Numbered from the stretch's first letter, positions 34,685-43,473 are shown. The stretch: DNA of 64,000 nucleotides from Collimonas sp. OK607 (GCF_900111995.1 NZ_FOKF01000010.1:62001-126000); one strand, 5' to 3'. The notes: generated by a model not told the origin, from the sequence alone. Program-made: numbers and translations.

Positions 34685-35986
34685 ATGGCAAATCATCAAC
34701 ATTGCCGAATTTCGTGCCCGCAGGCCGGACCAGAATTCAATATGGCGGAAAGCCAGGTTATCGACCAATCAGCGACTATCTCGCCGTTTCTCAGCAAGGG
34801 ACTAGTGCTGTTGTTCGCAGTCGCCTGCGCCTTGAGTGTGGCCAACGTCTACTATGCGCAACCGCTGTTGGATGCTTTGGCTGCGGACTTCGGTTTTAGC
34901 CAGGCGTCGATCGGCATCGTCATCACAGCTACCCAGATTGGCTGTGCGCTAGCCTTGTTGTTCGTGGTGCCCTTAGGCGACCTGATGAATCGGCGACTCC
35001 TGACCATGGCGCAATTGTGCTTGCTGTGCGCTGCATTAATTGCAGTTGGCATGGCATCGTCTCCGGCAGTTCTGCTGCTTGGCATGCTGAGCGTGGGCCT
35101 GCTCGGCACAGCCATGACACAGGGCTTGATTGCCTATGCTGCTAGTGCCGCCGCACCCGCCGAACGCGGCCGCGTGGTCGGCGTGGCGCAAGGCGGCGTG
35201 GTAATCGGGCTGCTGCTGGCGCGTACCATGGCGGGATGGGTGGCGGATCTGTCCGGCTGGCGCGCTGTCTATTTCGTATCAGCTGCGATGGCGCTGCTGA
35301 TGCTGGTTGTTTTGTCGCGCATGCTGCCGGCACAAGCGCAGCAGACCGAGCGCATCTCATATTTGAAACTGTCGGGTTCGATGTTCACCATGCTGGCAAA
35401 CGAACGGATGCTGCAAATCCGAGGAGTGATTGCAATGCTGATGTTTGCCGCTTTCAGCATCTTCTGGACTGCGTTGGTGCTGCCCTTGAGCGCTCCGCCC
35501 TACTCCTTCTCGCATACCCTGATCGGCTCGTTCGGACTGGTTGGCGTACTCGGCGCACTAGCCGCAGCCCGCGCCGGCCACTGGGCCGATCATGGCCATG
35601 GCCAACGCACCACCGGTGTGGCGCTGATGCTACTGCTGCTGTCGTGGCTGGCGCTGGCGATAATGCCGTACAGTTTGTGGGCGCTGGTGCTTGGCATCGT
35701 ATTGCTGGATCTGGGCGGGCAAGCGATACACGTCACCAACCAGAGCATGATTTTCAAAACCCAGGCTGCAGCGCACAGCCGATTGGTCGCTTGCTATATG
35801 ATTTTTTATACGGTTGGCAGTGGCCTGGGTGCAATCGCTTCGACAGCTCTCTATGCCGCCGCCGGATGGAGCGGTGTTTGCCTGCTCGGCGCCGGAGTCA
35901 GCTTGCTGGCGTTGGTATTCTGGGGACTAAGTTTACGCCATATGCCGCAGGCGCCTGTCGACGAATCAGAAAGCAGTAGCGCATAG
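34685..35986 (+). CDS. MFS transporter (drug/metabolite exporter)
   Basis: A 433-residue major facilitator protein with twelve predicted helices. Its first helix holds ANVYYAQPLLDALAADFG, typical of the YtbD/YnfM-like exporter group, and the loop between helices 2 and 3 reads VPLGDLMNRRLL. AAGGA lies eight bases before the chosen ATG. The roughly 30-residue stretch before the first helix includes two Cys and several His and is not family-conserved, so a later ATG (residue 20) is also possible. It is divergent from the HxlR regulator and likely under its control. Substrate unknown. Confidence 0.87.
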   Translation: MANHQHCRISCPQAGPEFNMAESQVIDQSATISPFLSKGLVLLFAVACALSVANVYYAQPLLDALAADFGFSQASIGIVITATQIGCALALLFVVPLGDLMNRRLLTMAQLCLLCAALIAVGMASSPAVLLLGMLSVGLLGTAMTQGLIAYAASAAAPAERGRVVGVAQGGVVIGLLLARTMAGWVADLSGWRAVYFVSAAMALLMLVVLSRMLPAQAQQTERISYLKLSGSMFTMLANERMLQIRGVIAMLMFAAFSIFWTALVLPLSAPPYSFSHTLIGSFGLVGVLGALAAARAGHWADHGHGQRTTGVALMLLLLSWLALAIMPYSLWALVLGIVLLDLGGQAIHVTNQSMIFKTQAAAHSRLVACYMIFYTVGSGLGAIASTALYAAAGWSGVCLLGAGVSLLALVFWGLSLRHMPQAPVDESESSSA

Positions 35987-36040
35987 GAATGCCACGGACT
36001 AATATTGCAGTCGGAACAAAGATCGGATATAGGATCAGGC

Positions 36041-37009
36041 ATGACATCGCAAGAAAACCAAGCCGTCTATGCCCGGCGCATGCACCGGGTGCTTGAATAT
36101 ATCGACCTGCATCTCGACCAGGTGCTTGAGCTGAATACCCTGGCGGAAGTCGCCCATTTTTCTGCGTTTCATTTTCACCGTCTGTTCTCGGCCTGGATGG
36201 GCGAAACTTTTGGCGATTATCTGCGCCGGCGTCGGCTGGAAATCGCGGCGTTGCGGCTGGTCACCCAGCCCGCAATACCAGTGCTGGAGATCGCCCTGTC
36301 GGTAGGCTTCGGCTCGGCCGAAGCGTTTGCGCGCGCCTTCAAGACCAGGTTCGGCTGCACCGCCACCGAGTGGCGCCAAGGGCAGGCGGATCGCTGGGCT
36401 TCCCGGCTTGAAGCAAGTAATAACAAGCCATCAGGCCAAGACAGCAAGCCTGGTCAGTTGCATGGCAAGCAGGATCAGGAAACCGACCAGCGTCTCGAGC
36501 ATCATGGAAACTCCCGACCAGCCACCAAGGAGATTCCCATGAAAGTCAAAGTCATCGAGCGGCAGCCAGCCAAAATCGCCTACCTGCGCTACATCGGCCT
36601 ATACGGCCCGCCCATCTCCGAATTCTGGATCGACACCGTCAGCCCCTGGATGGAAACCAACAATCTGTTCGGCCGTCCGCGCTACGGCATCAGCCACAAC
36701 GATCCAGCCATCACCAGTTCAGAACAATGCCGCTACGATGCGGGCGTTGAAGTGCCATCGGATTTTGTCGCCAGCGGCCAGTCATTTATCACCACCGTCC
36801 CCGGCGGCAGTTATGCGGTGACCCGCTACGTTGGCAACGGTCGCGATATCGGCGACTCCTGGACCCGCCTGCTACGCGACTGGCTGCCAGCCAGCGGCAT
36901 GCAGCTCGATGCCCGGCCATTCTTCGAGTACTACCCGACAGACGCCGCCTGCGATCCGCAAACCGGCACATTCGAGTGCGATCTTTGTATCCCGGTGGTG
37001 CCGCTTTAA
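36041..37009 (+). CDS. AraC-family regulator fused to a GyrI-like effector domain
   Basis: A 322-residue protein of Rob/MarA-type organisation. The N-terminal AraC helix-turn-helix pair (about 10-110, LNTLAEVAHFSAFHFHRLFSAW and VLEIALSVGFGSAEAFARAFK) is joined by a polar linker (about 115-165) to a GyrI-like small-molecule binding domain (167-322). The linker is unusually hydrophilic and long. Within it an AAGGAG sits six bases before an in-frame ATG (residue 167), so the binding domain may also be made alone. The main start is the ATG behind AGGATCAGGC. It follows the MFS exporter by 54 bases and may regulate it or be co-transcribed with it. Confidence 0.88.
   Translation: MTSQENQAVYARRMHRVLEYIDLHLDQVLELNTLAEVAHFSAFHFHRLFSAWMGETFGDYLRRRRLEIAALRLVTQPAIPVLEIALSVGFGSAEAFARAFKTRFGCTATEWRQGQADRWASRLEASNNKPSGQDSKPGQLHGKQDQETDQRLEHHGNSRPATKEIPMKVKVIERQPAKIAYLRYIGLYGPPISEFWIDTVSPWMETNNLFGRPRYGISHNDPAITSSEQCRYDAGVEVPSDFVASGQSFITTVPGGSYAVTRYVGNGRDIGDSWTRLLRDWLPASGMQLDARPFFEYYPTDAACDPQTGTFECDLCIPVVPL
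36527..36541 (+). other. Internal ribosome site and ATG inside the AraC-GyrI gene
   Basis: AAGGAG (36527-36532), a 6-base spacer and ATG (36539-36541) lie in frame exactly at the start of the GyrI-like domain. Translation here would give a separate 156-residue GyrI-like protein ending at the same stop codon. Confidence 0.55.
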
Positions 37010-37034
37010 AAGATGGCGATTGGGGCGGATTGCG

Positions 37035-37925
37035 TCATGCAGCAGCAATTCGCCGGATGGTTTCCTGCACCGCCTGTAGCAGCAACTCCTCCAGACGATT
37101 CACCGCCGGCCCCGCCGTCGTTTGCGCACGATACAAAGACAAGCCGATCAGCGGCAGCGCCGGCAAGCCGGTCTCTTGCGGATTGATGATACGCAAGCTG
37201 GCCGGCAAGCCGATCGGCGTGCGCACAGTCAAGCCGAGTCCCGCTGCCGAGGCCGCCCACAATGCTGACAGGCTAGCGCTGGTGAAGGCGTGACGCCAGG
37301 CGATTCCGGCAGAGTCCAGCGCACTTTCAGCGAGATCCCGCAGCAAGCAAGGCGCATCCAGCAAAACCAGTGACAACGGCGAAGCGGCCGGCCCGGCTGC
37401 ATCCTGCGCCGGGCCGATCCAGCATAGAGGCAGATCGGCGACTCTCTCGCCATTCAATGCCGGTGTGCCGCCTTCCCATATCAACGCCAGATCGATGCGT
37501 CCCAACGTCGCGCGCTCGCGCAACTCCGTGCTGCGCGCGACACAAACTTCGACCCGTACTTTCGGATGCGCCCGCATGAAACGGCCAAGCACATCCGACA
37601 ACAGCGCTTCGCCGAAGTCTTCCTGCAAACCCAGCTTCACCTCCCCTTCCAGCTCGACGCCACGCACCGCGCTGGCGGTTTCATCGTTGAGGTCGAGCAA
37701 GCGGCGCGCGTAACCCAGCAACGTCTGGCCAGCCTCGGTCAGCGCCAGGCCGCGCCCGGCTTTACGAAAAATCGGCGCACCGGCCTGCTCTTCGAGTTTT
37801 TTTAGCTGTGCGCTCACAGCTGACGTGGATCGGCCCAGGCGATCGGCGGCCTTGGCGTAACTGCCGAGGTCGATGCCGGTGGTAAAGGTGCGCAATACGT
37901 CGATGTCAAAGCTGATTTGTCGCAT
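37035..37925 (-). CDS. LysR-family transcriptional regulator
   Basis: A 296-residue LysR-type regulator. Its helix-turn-helix is near residues 20-45 (SYAKAADRLGRSTSAVSAQLKKLE), followed by the linker helix and an effector-binding domain (about 90-290). The ATG used lies eight bases after AGGA and gives the family-like MRQISFDIDVLRTF start; two earlier ATGs in frame are less likely. The domain is complete. It is divergent from an MFS exporter gene across about 150 bases with a dyad, which is the usual arrangement of LysR genes with their target. The effector is unknown. Confidence 0.9.
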   Translation of the reverse strand: MRQISFDIDVLRTFTTGIDLGSYAKAADRLGRSTSAVSAQLKKLEEQAGAPIFRKAGRGLALTEAGQTLLGYARRLLDLNDETASAVRGVELEGEVKLGLQEDFGEALLSDVLGRFMRAHPKVRVEVCVARSTELRERATLGRIDLALIWEGGTPALNGERVADLPLCWIGPAQDAAGPAASPLSLVLLDAPCLLRDLAESALDSAGIAWRHAFTSASLSALWAASAAGLGLTVRTPIGLPASLRIINPQETGLPALPLIGLSLYRAQTTAGPAVNRLEELLLQAVQETIRRIAAA

Positions 37926-37978
37926 GACAACCATCCTGTTTTTCAAAACAATCAATTCGAAACTATCTGATATTCAAA

Positions 37979-37999
37979 AGTATCACGCAAAGCGATACT
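37979..37999. promoter_or_regulatory. Dyad in the LysR/MFS divergent region
   Basis: AGTATC-N9-GATACT is a perfect interrupted dyad midway between the divergent LysR and MFS genes. A nearby ATCTGATATTCAAAAGTATCA also fits the loose T-N11-A LysR pattern. Probable regulator site by position. Confidence 0.4.
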
Positions 38000-38077
38000 C
38001 ACTGCAAGGGCTTAAAACAAGGCTTGCGATTGCAGCTCTTGTTGGTTCGCCAGCCATATCGTCATAGGGGAATTTGA

Positions 38078-39361
38078 ATGTCTCAATCTGCTGCTTTTAC
38101 CGATAACCGTCGCCACCGCTGGAAAGTCCTGGGCGTTGGCGTAGCGGCCAACGCCAGTTTTTCGGCAGCTTTCAGTGGCATTCCGACAACCGCGCTCTTG
38201 ATACGCTCTGGTTATCATCTGGGCAACGCCGAACTCGGCCTGGTGCTGGGCCTGATGGGTCTCGGCATCGCGATAAGCGAATTGCCATGGGGCCTGCTGA
38301 CCGATCGCTGGGGCGACCGTCCAGTATTGTTGTCCGGCCTCGCCACCACTGCCGTCGCACTGGCGCTGATGGCCATGTTCGTGGCACCGACTCCCGGCTA
38401 CGTGCCTGGCCTGCCGCTGCTCGGCGCCGGTTTGTTGCTGGTCGGCCTGCTTGGCGGCAGCGTCAACGGCTCCAGCGGCCGCGCGGTGATGACCTGGTTC
38501 GGTGAAGGTGAACGCGGAATGGCGATGAGCATACGTCAAACAGCAGTGCCTCTGGGCGGCGCTACCGGCGCGCTGATCTTGCCATCGCTGGCGACCCATT
38601 TCGGCTTTGCCTCAGAGTACGGCGTACTCGCCTTGTTCTGCGGCGTGACGCTGTTTTTCACCTGGCTCTGGCTATATGAACCCGCCGCAACCGCTTCAGA
38701 TAAAGCGCAGGTCAGCCACACCACATTGTCACCATCGCCTTCACCACTAAAGGATCGCCAGTTGTGGCGCATCGTCGCCGCGATCGGCATCCTGTGCGCG
38801 CCGCAGTTTGCAATACTGTCCTTCGGCACGGTGTTCCTGCACGATTTCAGCCATGCCGGCATCGCTGCCATCACGGCCTCCATGGCCGCACTGCAATGTG
38901 GCGCCATGGTCATGCGCGTATGGAGCGGCCGCTGGACCGACCGCAATCGCAACCGACGCGAATTCCTGCGTTTCTGCACCATCGCCAGCGCGATTGCCTT
39001 TGCCGTACTGGCCGCACTGGTGACGCTGGCCGGTCAGTTGCCGGCAATCAGCCCGGCCATGGCAGCACTGCTGATCGTCATGCTGGTGCTGACCGGTATC
39101 AGCGTCTCGGCCTGGCACGGAGTCGCCTATACCGAACTGGCGACGATCGCCGGTGCGCACAACGCCGGTACCGCCCTCGGCATGGCGAATACCAGTGTGT
39201 TCGTGATGTGCTTCCTGACACCGCTGGCGATTCCGCACATCCTCACACGCGGCAACTGGGCGGCCGTGTGGCTGGTGGGAAGTGTTTGTGCGGTGATTGC
39301 GTTGCAGTTTTTTCCCAAGCCTGTGCGAGTGGCGATTGTGTGCACGCGAGAAGCCTTTTAG
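38078..39361 (+). CDS. MFS transporter
   Basis: A 427-residue major facilitator with twelve predicted helices. The loop between helices 2 and 3 reads LPWGLLTDRWGDRPVLL, a normal MFS motif, and the protein has a conserved GSVNGSSGRAVMTWF segment around helix 5. A short, polar central loop divides the halves. It starts at the ATG following GGGAATTTGA and is divergent from the LysR gene, so it is probably the regulated exporter or uptake protein of that pair. Palindromic repeats begin eight bases after its stop. Substrate cannot be assigned. Confidence 0.88.
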   Translation: MSQSAAFTDNRRHRWKVLGVGVAANASFSAAFSGIPTTALLIRSGYHLGNAELGLVLGLMGLGIAISELPWGLLTDRWGDRPVLLSGLATTAVALALMAMFVAPTPGYVPGLPLLGAGLLLVGLLGGSVNGSSGRAVMTWFGEGERGMAMSIRQTAVPLGGATGALILPSLATHFGFASEYGVLALFCGVTLFFTWLWLYEPAATASDKAQVSHTTLSPSPSPLKDRQLWRIVAAIGILCAPQFAILSFGTVFLHDFSHAGIAAITASMAALQCGAMVMRVWSGRWTDRNRNRREFLRFCTIASAIAFAVLAALVTLAGQLPAISPAMAALLIVMLVLTGISVSAWHGVAYTELATIAGAHNAGTALGMANTSVFVMCFLTPLAIPHILTRGNWAAVWLVGSVCAVIALQFFPKPVRVAIVCTREAF

Positions 39362-39368
39362 CCGCCTC

Positions 39369-39487
39369 GTAGGGTGGGCACTTATGCCCACGCGTTACCG
39401 CGTTATCCGGAGCGCTGGCTCACGCGACACAAAAGTAGACATCTACGCGAAGTGAGTTCACGCGTGGGCACGATGTGCCCACCCTAC
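39369..39487. repeat. Second REP/BIME-type repeat pair
   Basis: Units at 39369-39394 (GTAGGGTGGGCAC...GCCCACGCG) and 39461-39487 (the same in reverse sense) face each other across 66 bases. They match the pair near 16.5 kb. It lies between the convergent MFS and cupin genes and could form a bidirectional transcription end. Confidence 0.82.
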
Positions 39488-39551
39488 GACACTGGTTCAA
39501 GTACCGGAGCAATGCAATGCGCACTCAACGCAGCGAACATCGAACGCGCCG

Positions 39552-39953
39552 TTATTTCACATATTCGTATAAGGGTTTGTCTTTATCAACGACATGAACG
39601 GTAAAGAGTTTGAGCGACTTGTTTCCGACAACCTTGAAACCGCCATGAGGGACATCCCGAAGATTCATAATAGGTGTTCCGGTTTCCAGCATCACAGGTT
39701 CCTTTCCGGGGGATTGAATCATTGCCCCCTGAAGAACGTAACCCGATTCGACGCCATGATGCGAATGTCTCGCAGATTCGGCACCAGGCTTGATTTCGAT
39801 AATGGAGCTGATTACCTCCATGCCAGGCGCGCCGGTCAGATCCGTTCGCTTCAGTTCTGTTCGCGTTGTTGAGTCTTGGGCATACACATCCGCGCCAAAC
39901 TGTACCGCGAGCAGGCTAGCCGCAAGTACCAATGCCTGTCGAATTGCACTCAT
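39552..39953 (-). CDS. Exported cupin-domain protein
   Basis: A 133-residue product with a signal peptide (about 1-26, GADVYAQD) followed by one cupin barrel. The metal-binding histidines are in SARHSHHGVESGYVLQG, and a third is later in DVPHGGFKV. Small exported cupins of this type are widespread in proteobacteria and may bind metal or a small ligand; no reaction is known. GAGGAG precedes two adjacent ATGs, of which the second has the better spacing. It is monocistronic, convergent with the MFS gene across palindromic repeats. Confidence 0.85.
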   Translation of the reverse strand: MSAIRQALVLAASLLAVQFGADVYAQDSTTRTELKRTDLTGAPGMEVISSIIEIKPGAESARHSHHGVESGYVLQGAMIQSPGKEPVMLETGTPIMNLRDVPHGGFKVVGNKSLKLFTVHVVDKDKPLYEYVK

Positions 39954-40142
39954 CATATATCTCCTCTGTGGATGGGTCATCGATTATCTCGAGCATCGGG
40001 CTTCTGTGTCGCACCTGCCCCTACTCTGCTGCACCGGCTTGCTTTACTTTCGCGCAATCGTCGAAAAGACGGCTCGCCTGGAGCGCTTGCTTTGCTAGTT
40101 ATGACAAGGTAGGTGATTGCGTCCGCAAGTCAAGGATCAGGA

Positions 40143-40886
40143 TCATTTTGTCACCATGAGCTCGGCCAGCAACGCTTGCATGCTCCGCCAGTGCGTCCCT
40201 TCCCAAAACACACGTTGGCAGAGATCGCAGGTACTGAATCGCTCGAAATGCGCGCGTACCTTCGGCGGCAAGCGTTCTTCCACCAATGTTTTATCGATGC
40301 TCCGTAAAGGCGCATTGCACTGCAAGCATAACGTGAAGGGCCGTGCGCTGCGTGCCAGGTCCAGGCGGTCGAAGATTTCCTTCAACTGCTGTGTCGACTT
40401 GAGTGCATGCACATAGCAGCCATGCGTGATGATGCGGCGCTTGAGGAGCTCACGGTCGCGGGTGAGCACGATCCGCGCCTCCTTTTCCGCGATGGAGGCG
40501 ATCGCGCTGTCGACGAAATTATTGTCGTAGAGCGTGTCGAAGCCAGCCATCCGCAGCAGATGAGCCAGGCCACCCAGATGCGCGTCGGCGATGAAGCGGT
40601 TCGTGCGCAGCGGATGGTCGCGCACGCGCAATAATGGGATGATATCGAGTGTCTCGAACTTGGGGTAAACGGAAACGCGGTCGCCGTCCCGCAGCAGCCG
40701 GTCGAAACCGACAGTCTCGCCATTGACCAGCACCAGTTCGACCTCGGTGTGCGGCACCCCAAGCACCTCGATCATGTGCTTGGTAGTAGCCGTACGCGCG
40801 CACACTGCATCGAACGCACGCTTGCGCCGTTCGCCGGGCAGGAACGTATTTAATTCCTCGTAGAAACGAAATGTTGCGGTAACCAT
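40143..40886 (-). CDS. Mut7-C RNase-domain protein with ubiquitin-like N-terminus
   Basis: A 247-residue two-domain protein. Residues about 1-80 look like the Mut7-C ubiquitin-like (ThiS/MoaD-fold) domain, ending LLRDGDRVSVYPKFE. Residues about 95-245 match the Mut7-C RNase (PIN-like) domain, with acidic motifs FIADAHLGGLAHLLRMAGFD and RIVLTRDRELLKRR and a C-terminal zinc-ribbon-like CLQCNAPL...CDLC. Proteins with this architecture are found across bacteria and are proposed nucleases; no substrate is established. The start lacks a clear ribosome site. The gene stands alone. Confidence 0.85.
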   Translation of the reverse strand: MVTATFRFYEELNTFLPGERRKRAFDAVCARTATTKHMIEVLGVPHTEVELVLVNGETVGFDRLLRDGDRVSVYPKFETLDIIPLLRVRDHPLRTNRFIADAHLGGLAHLLRMAGFDTLYDNNFVDSAIASIAEKEARIVLTRDRELLKRRIITHGCYVHALKSTQQLKEIFDRLDLARSARPFTLCLQCNAPLRSIDKTLVEERLPPKVRAHFERFSTCDLCQRVFWEGTHWRSMQALLAELMVTK

Positions 40887-41087
40887 GTTGCGCTGCCATT
40901 CATACCCACGATCATAAATGAATTCGCAGACAAGTCACGGCGGCGTACATATTACCAACGGCGTTCAGGAGGTGTAGCATAGGTGTTACACGATCAAATT
41001 CGCTTTGTGGCTGTATCAAATTCAACGAATCCTTTTTACCACGAGGCGCTCCATATGAGGAGCGCGAATTGAGAAAGGAGAAGTGCG

Positions 41088-41447
41088 ATGAAACATGCCA
41101 TCACTTTCGCTGCTATCAGTATCCTGTCGCTCGTCGTAACAACTGGAGCCGCCGCGGCAAGCGGCCCTGGCAGAGCCGTCCCGCACGCTGGTACGACATC
41201 TGCAGCGACGACGAGCGCTGCAAAGCCGGTTTCCACAGGGACCAGGCAGACGGGACAACCTAATCAATCATGCGGCAGCGCTGCAGCCCCCAATACCCCA
41301 GGCAACGCAGCGACGGCGCCGGGGTCTGCTTTCAACCCTGACGGGCAGGCTGGAACGGTTTACGCCGGGCAACAACCGCAGAATTCGCGTAATACCACAA
41401 GTGTCTCGCAGTACGACGTCGCGTGCTCTAAACAACCCTCGAGATAA
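41088..41447 (+). CDS. Small exported protein of unknown function
   Basis: A 119-residue protein with a Sec signal peptide (about 1-24). The mature part is of low complexity, rich in Ala, Gly, Ser, Thr, Pro and Gln. It has two cysteines (QSCGSAA and DVACSKQ) near either end that could form one disulfide, and a region APGSAFNPDGQAGTVYAG. Ribosome site GAAAGGAG precedes the ATG by seven bases. A strong terminator follows. Similar small secreted proteins occur in Burkholderiales without known function; no domain is recognised. Confidence 0.75.
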   Translation: MKHAITFAAISILSLVVTTGAAAASGPGRAVPHAGTTSAATTSAAKPVSTGTRQTGQPNQSCGSAAAPNTPGNAATAPGSAFNPDGQAGTVYAGQQPQNSRNTTSVSQYDVACSKQPSR

Positions 41448-41465
41448 GTTTAATGCCGAGACGGG

Positions 41466-41492
41466 AAGAGCCTGCGCCTGGCGCGGGCTCTT
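41466..41492 (+). terminator. Intrinsic terminator after the small exported protein gene
   Basis: AAGAGCCTGCGC and GCGCGGGCTCTT pair with one G-T wobble around CTG, ending in CTTTG. Located 19 bases after the stop, just before the ars region. Confidence 0.75.
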
Positions 41493-41536
41493 TGATTATC
41501 AGGCTTCGCTTGGAAAATCGAGGTGAGTGCTTGAAT

Positions 41537-41574
41537 TTATTCAATATTTCAATAATAATTGAAATATTGAATAA
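41537..41574. promoter_or_regulatory. Perfect palindrome before arsR (ArsR operator)
   Basis: TTATTCAATATTTCAAT and its exact complement, 17 bases each, flank AATA just 12 bases before arsR. ArsR/SmtB repressors bind AT-rich 12-2-12-type dyads of this kind, so it is very probably the autoregulated ars operator. Confidence 0.85.
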
Positions 41575-41586
41575 TAAGGGCCACCC

Positions 41587-41916
41587 ATGGAAACCAAAAA
41601 CATGATCACCGCGCTTGCCGCACTAGCGCAAGAATCCCGCCTGGCGGTTTTCCGTCTGCTGGTCCAGGTCGGCCCCGACGGTATGGCGGCCAGCAAAATC
41701 GCCGAGCAGCTATCCATCTCCCCCTCGTCCCTGTCCTTCCATCTGAAAGAGCTTTCGCATGCGCAATTGGTGAGCTCTCGCCATGAAGGACGCTTCGTCA
41801 TTTACTCGGCCAATTTCGACACCATGAATGGCCTGATCGGCTTCCTGACTGAAAACTGCTGCGGCGGCAATGCCGTCTGTGCACCAGCCGCGGTTTGCTG
41901 CCCTCAGACAGCTTGA
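41587..41916 (+). CDS. arsR: Arsenic-responsive repressor ArsR
   Basis: A 109-residue winged-helix repressor of the ArsR/SmtB family. The recognition helix region ASKIAEQLSISPSSLSFHLKEL and the beta-wing HEGRFVIYSA are clear. The usual ELCVCDL arsenite site in the DNA-binding helix is absent. Instead, cysteines cluster at the C-terminus (ENCCGG, AVCAP, AVCCP), as in the ArsR subtype that binds As(III) with C-terminal cysteines. Release from the palindrome just upstream would switch on acr3, arsC and arsH. It starts the four-gene operon. Confidence 0.93.
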   Translation: METKNMITALAALAQESRLAVFRLLVQVGPDGMAASKIAEQLSISPSSLSFHLKELSHAQLVSSRHEGRFVIYSANFDTMNGLIGFLTENCCGGNAVCAPAAVCCPQTA

Positions 41917-41938
41917 AATCAACACAGAGAATTTACCC

Positions 41939-43009
41939 ATGTCAGCCCAAACCAAAGTCATCGGCCAGCGCGCCGAAACTGTCTCACTAAGCATCTTTGA
42001 ACGCTACCTGACGATCTGGGTAGCCTTGTGCATCGTGGTCGGCGTATTGCTGGGGCAAGCATTTCCACATGCCGTAAAAGCAATCGGCAGCCTGGAGATC
42101 GCCAAGGTGAATCTGCCGGTTGGCTTGCTGATCTGGGTCATGATCATTCCGATGCTGCTCAAGATCGACTTCGCGGCGTGGCGCCAGGTGAAGGGGCATG
42201 CGCGCGGCATCGGCGTTACCTTGTTCATCAACTGGGCGGTCAAGCCATTCTCGATGGCCCTGCTCGGCTGGCTATTCATACGCCACTGGTTCGCGCCTTA
42301 TCTGCCGGCCGCGCAACTCGATTCCTACGTGGCCGGACTGATCCTGCTGGCCGCTGCGCCGTGCACCGCAATGGTTTTCGTGTGGAGCCGGCTGACCGGC
42401 GGCGATCCTTATTTCACCCTGTCGCAAGTGGCCATCAACGACCTGATCATGATCTTCGCTTTCGCGCCGCTGGTGGCGCTGCTGCTGGGCGTATCGAGCA
42501 TCGTGGTGCCGTGGGCGACGCTGCTGACTTCGGTGGTGTTGTATATCGTGGTTCCCGTCATTATCGCCCAGCTATGGCGTAAAGCATTGCTGCGCCGGGG
42601 CCAGGCGGCATTTGACGCCGCGATGCACAGCATCCAGCCGTGGTCCATCGCGGCGCTGCTGCTGACTTTGATTTTGTTGTTTGCGTTCCAGGGCGACGCC
42701 ATCGTCGAGCAGCCATTGATCATCGCCCTGCTGGCGGTTCCGATCCTGATACAAGTGTTCTTCAACTCGGCGCTGGCTTACTGGCTCAACAGAGTGGCTG
42801 GTGAAAAACATTCGATCGCCGGTCCATCGGCATTGATAGGCGCATCCAATTTTTTCGAGTTGGCGGTGGCAGCAGCGATCAGTTTGTTCGGCTTCAAATC
42901 CGGCGCCGCACTGGCCACTGTGGTTGGCGTGCTGATCGAAGTTCCGGCCATGTTGCTGGTGGTCGGCATCGTGAACCGCAGCCGCGGTTGGTACGAAGCC
43001 AAGCACTGA
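41939..43009 (+). CDS. acr3: ACR3-family arsenite efflux permease
   Basis: A 356-residue inner-membrane protein of ten helices that expels As(III). The N-terminal LTIWVALCIVVGVLLGQ and the conserved cysteine segment AAAPCTAMVFVWS in the fourth helix are typical of Acr3 and distinguish it from ArsB. It starts 22 bases after arsR. A longer in-frame reading that overlaps arsR is not used. No ArsA ATPase gene is present, so transport is driven by the membrane potential, as normal for Acr3. Confidence 0.95.
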   Translation: MSAQTKVIGQRAETVSLSIFERYLTIWVALCIVVGVLLGQAFPHAVKAIGSLEIAKVNLPVGLLIWVMIIPMLLKIDFAAWRQVKGHARGIGVTLFINWAVKPFSMALLGWLFIRHWFAPYLPAAQLDSYVAGLILLAAAPCTAMVFVWSRLTGGDPYFTLSQVAINDLIMIFAFAPLVALLLGVSSIVVPWATLLTSVVLYIVVPVIIAQLWRKALLRRGQAAFDAAMHSIQPWSIAALLLTLILLFAFQGDAIVEQPLIIALLAVPILIQVFFNSALAYWLNRVAGEKHSIAGPSALIGASNFFELAVAAAISLFGFKSGAALATVVGVLIEVPAMLLVVGIVNRSRGWYEAKH

Positions 43010-43041
43010 CAACCACTTCCCTGATTACAAGGAATACCATC

Positions 43042-43473
43042 ATGACCATCACGATTTATCACAACCCGGCCTGCGGCACATCACGCAATACCCTGGCCCT
43101 GATCCGGAACTCCGGCGACGAGCCGGAAGTTATCGAATATCTGCAGCATCCGCCTTCGCGCAACACGCTGCAACAACTGATTCTCGATGCTGGTCTTACT
43201 GTGCGCGCAGCGATACGCGAGAAAGGGACTCCTTATGCCGAACTGGGCCTGGACGATCAGGGCTTGAGCGACGAACAGTTATTGGATGCGATGCTGGCGC
43301 ATCCAATCCTGCTCAATCGTCCCTTTGTCGTGACAGCCATAGGCACGCGCCTTTGCCGGCCATCTGAACTGGTGCTGGAGATTCTGCCGCATGCGCAACG
43401 CGGTGCGTTCACCAAAGAAGACGGTGAAGTCGTGATCAATGCGGAGGGACAACGTGTCACACCATCTGCTTGA
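43042..43473 (+). CDS. arsC: Arsenate reductase, glutaredoxin-coupled
   Basis: A 143-residue ArsC of the E. coli plasmid R773 type, which reduces arsenate to arsenite with glutathione/glutaredoxin. The active-site cysteine is in [10 protein letters not shown] at residues 7-16. Downstream basic residues of the arsenate site appear as [22 protein letters not shown] is well placed before the start. It is 32 bases after acr3 and overlaps the start of arsH by 20 bases. Arsenite produced is exported by Acr3. Confidence 0.94.
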   Translation: MTITIYHNPACGTSRNTLALIRNSGDEPEVIEYLQHPPSRNTLQQLILDAGLTVRAAIREKGTPYAELGLDDQGLSDEQLLDAMLAHPILLNRPFVVTAIGTRLCRPSELVLEILPHAQRGAFTKEDGEVVINAEGQRVTPSA

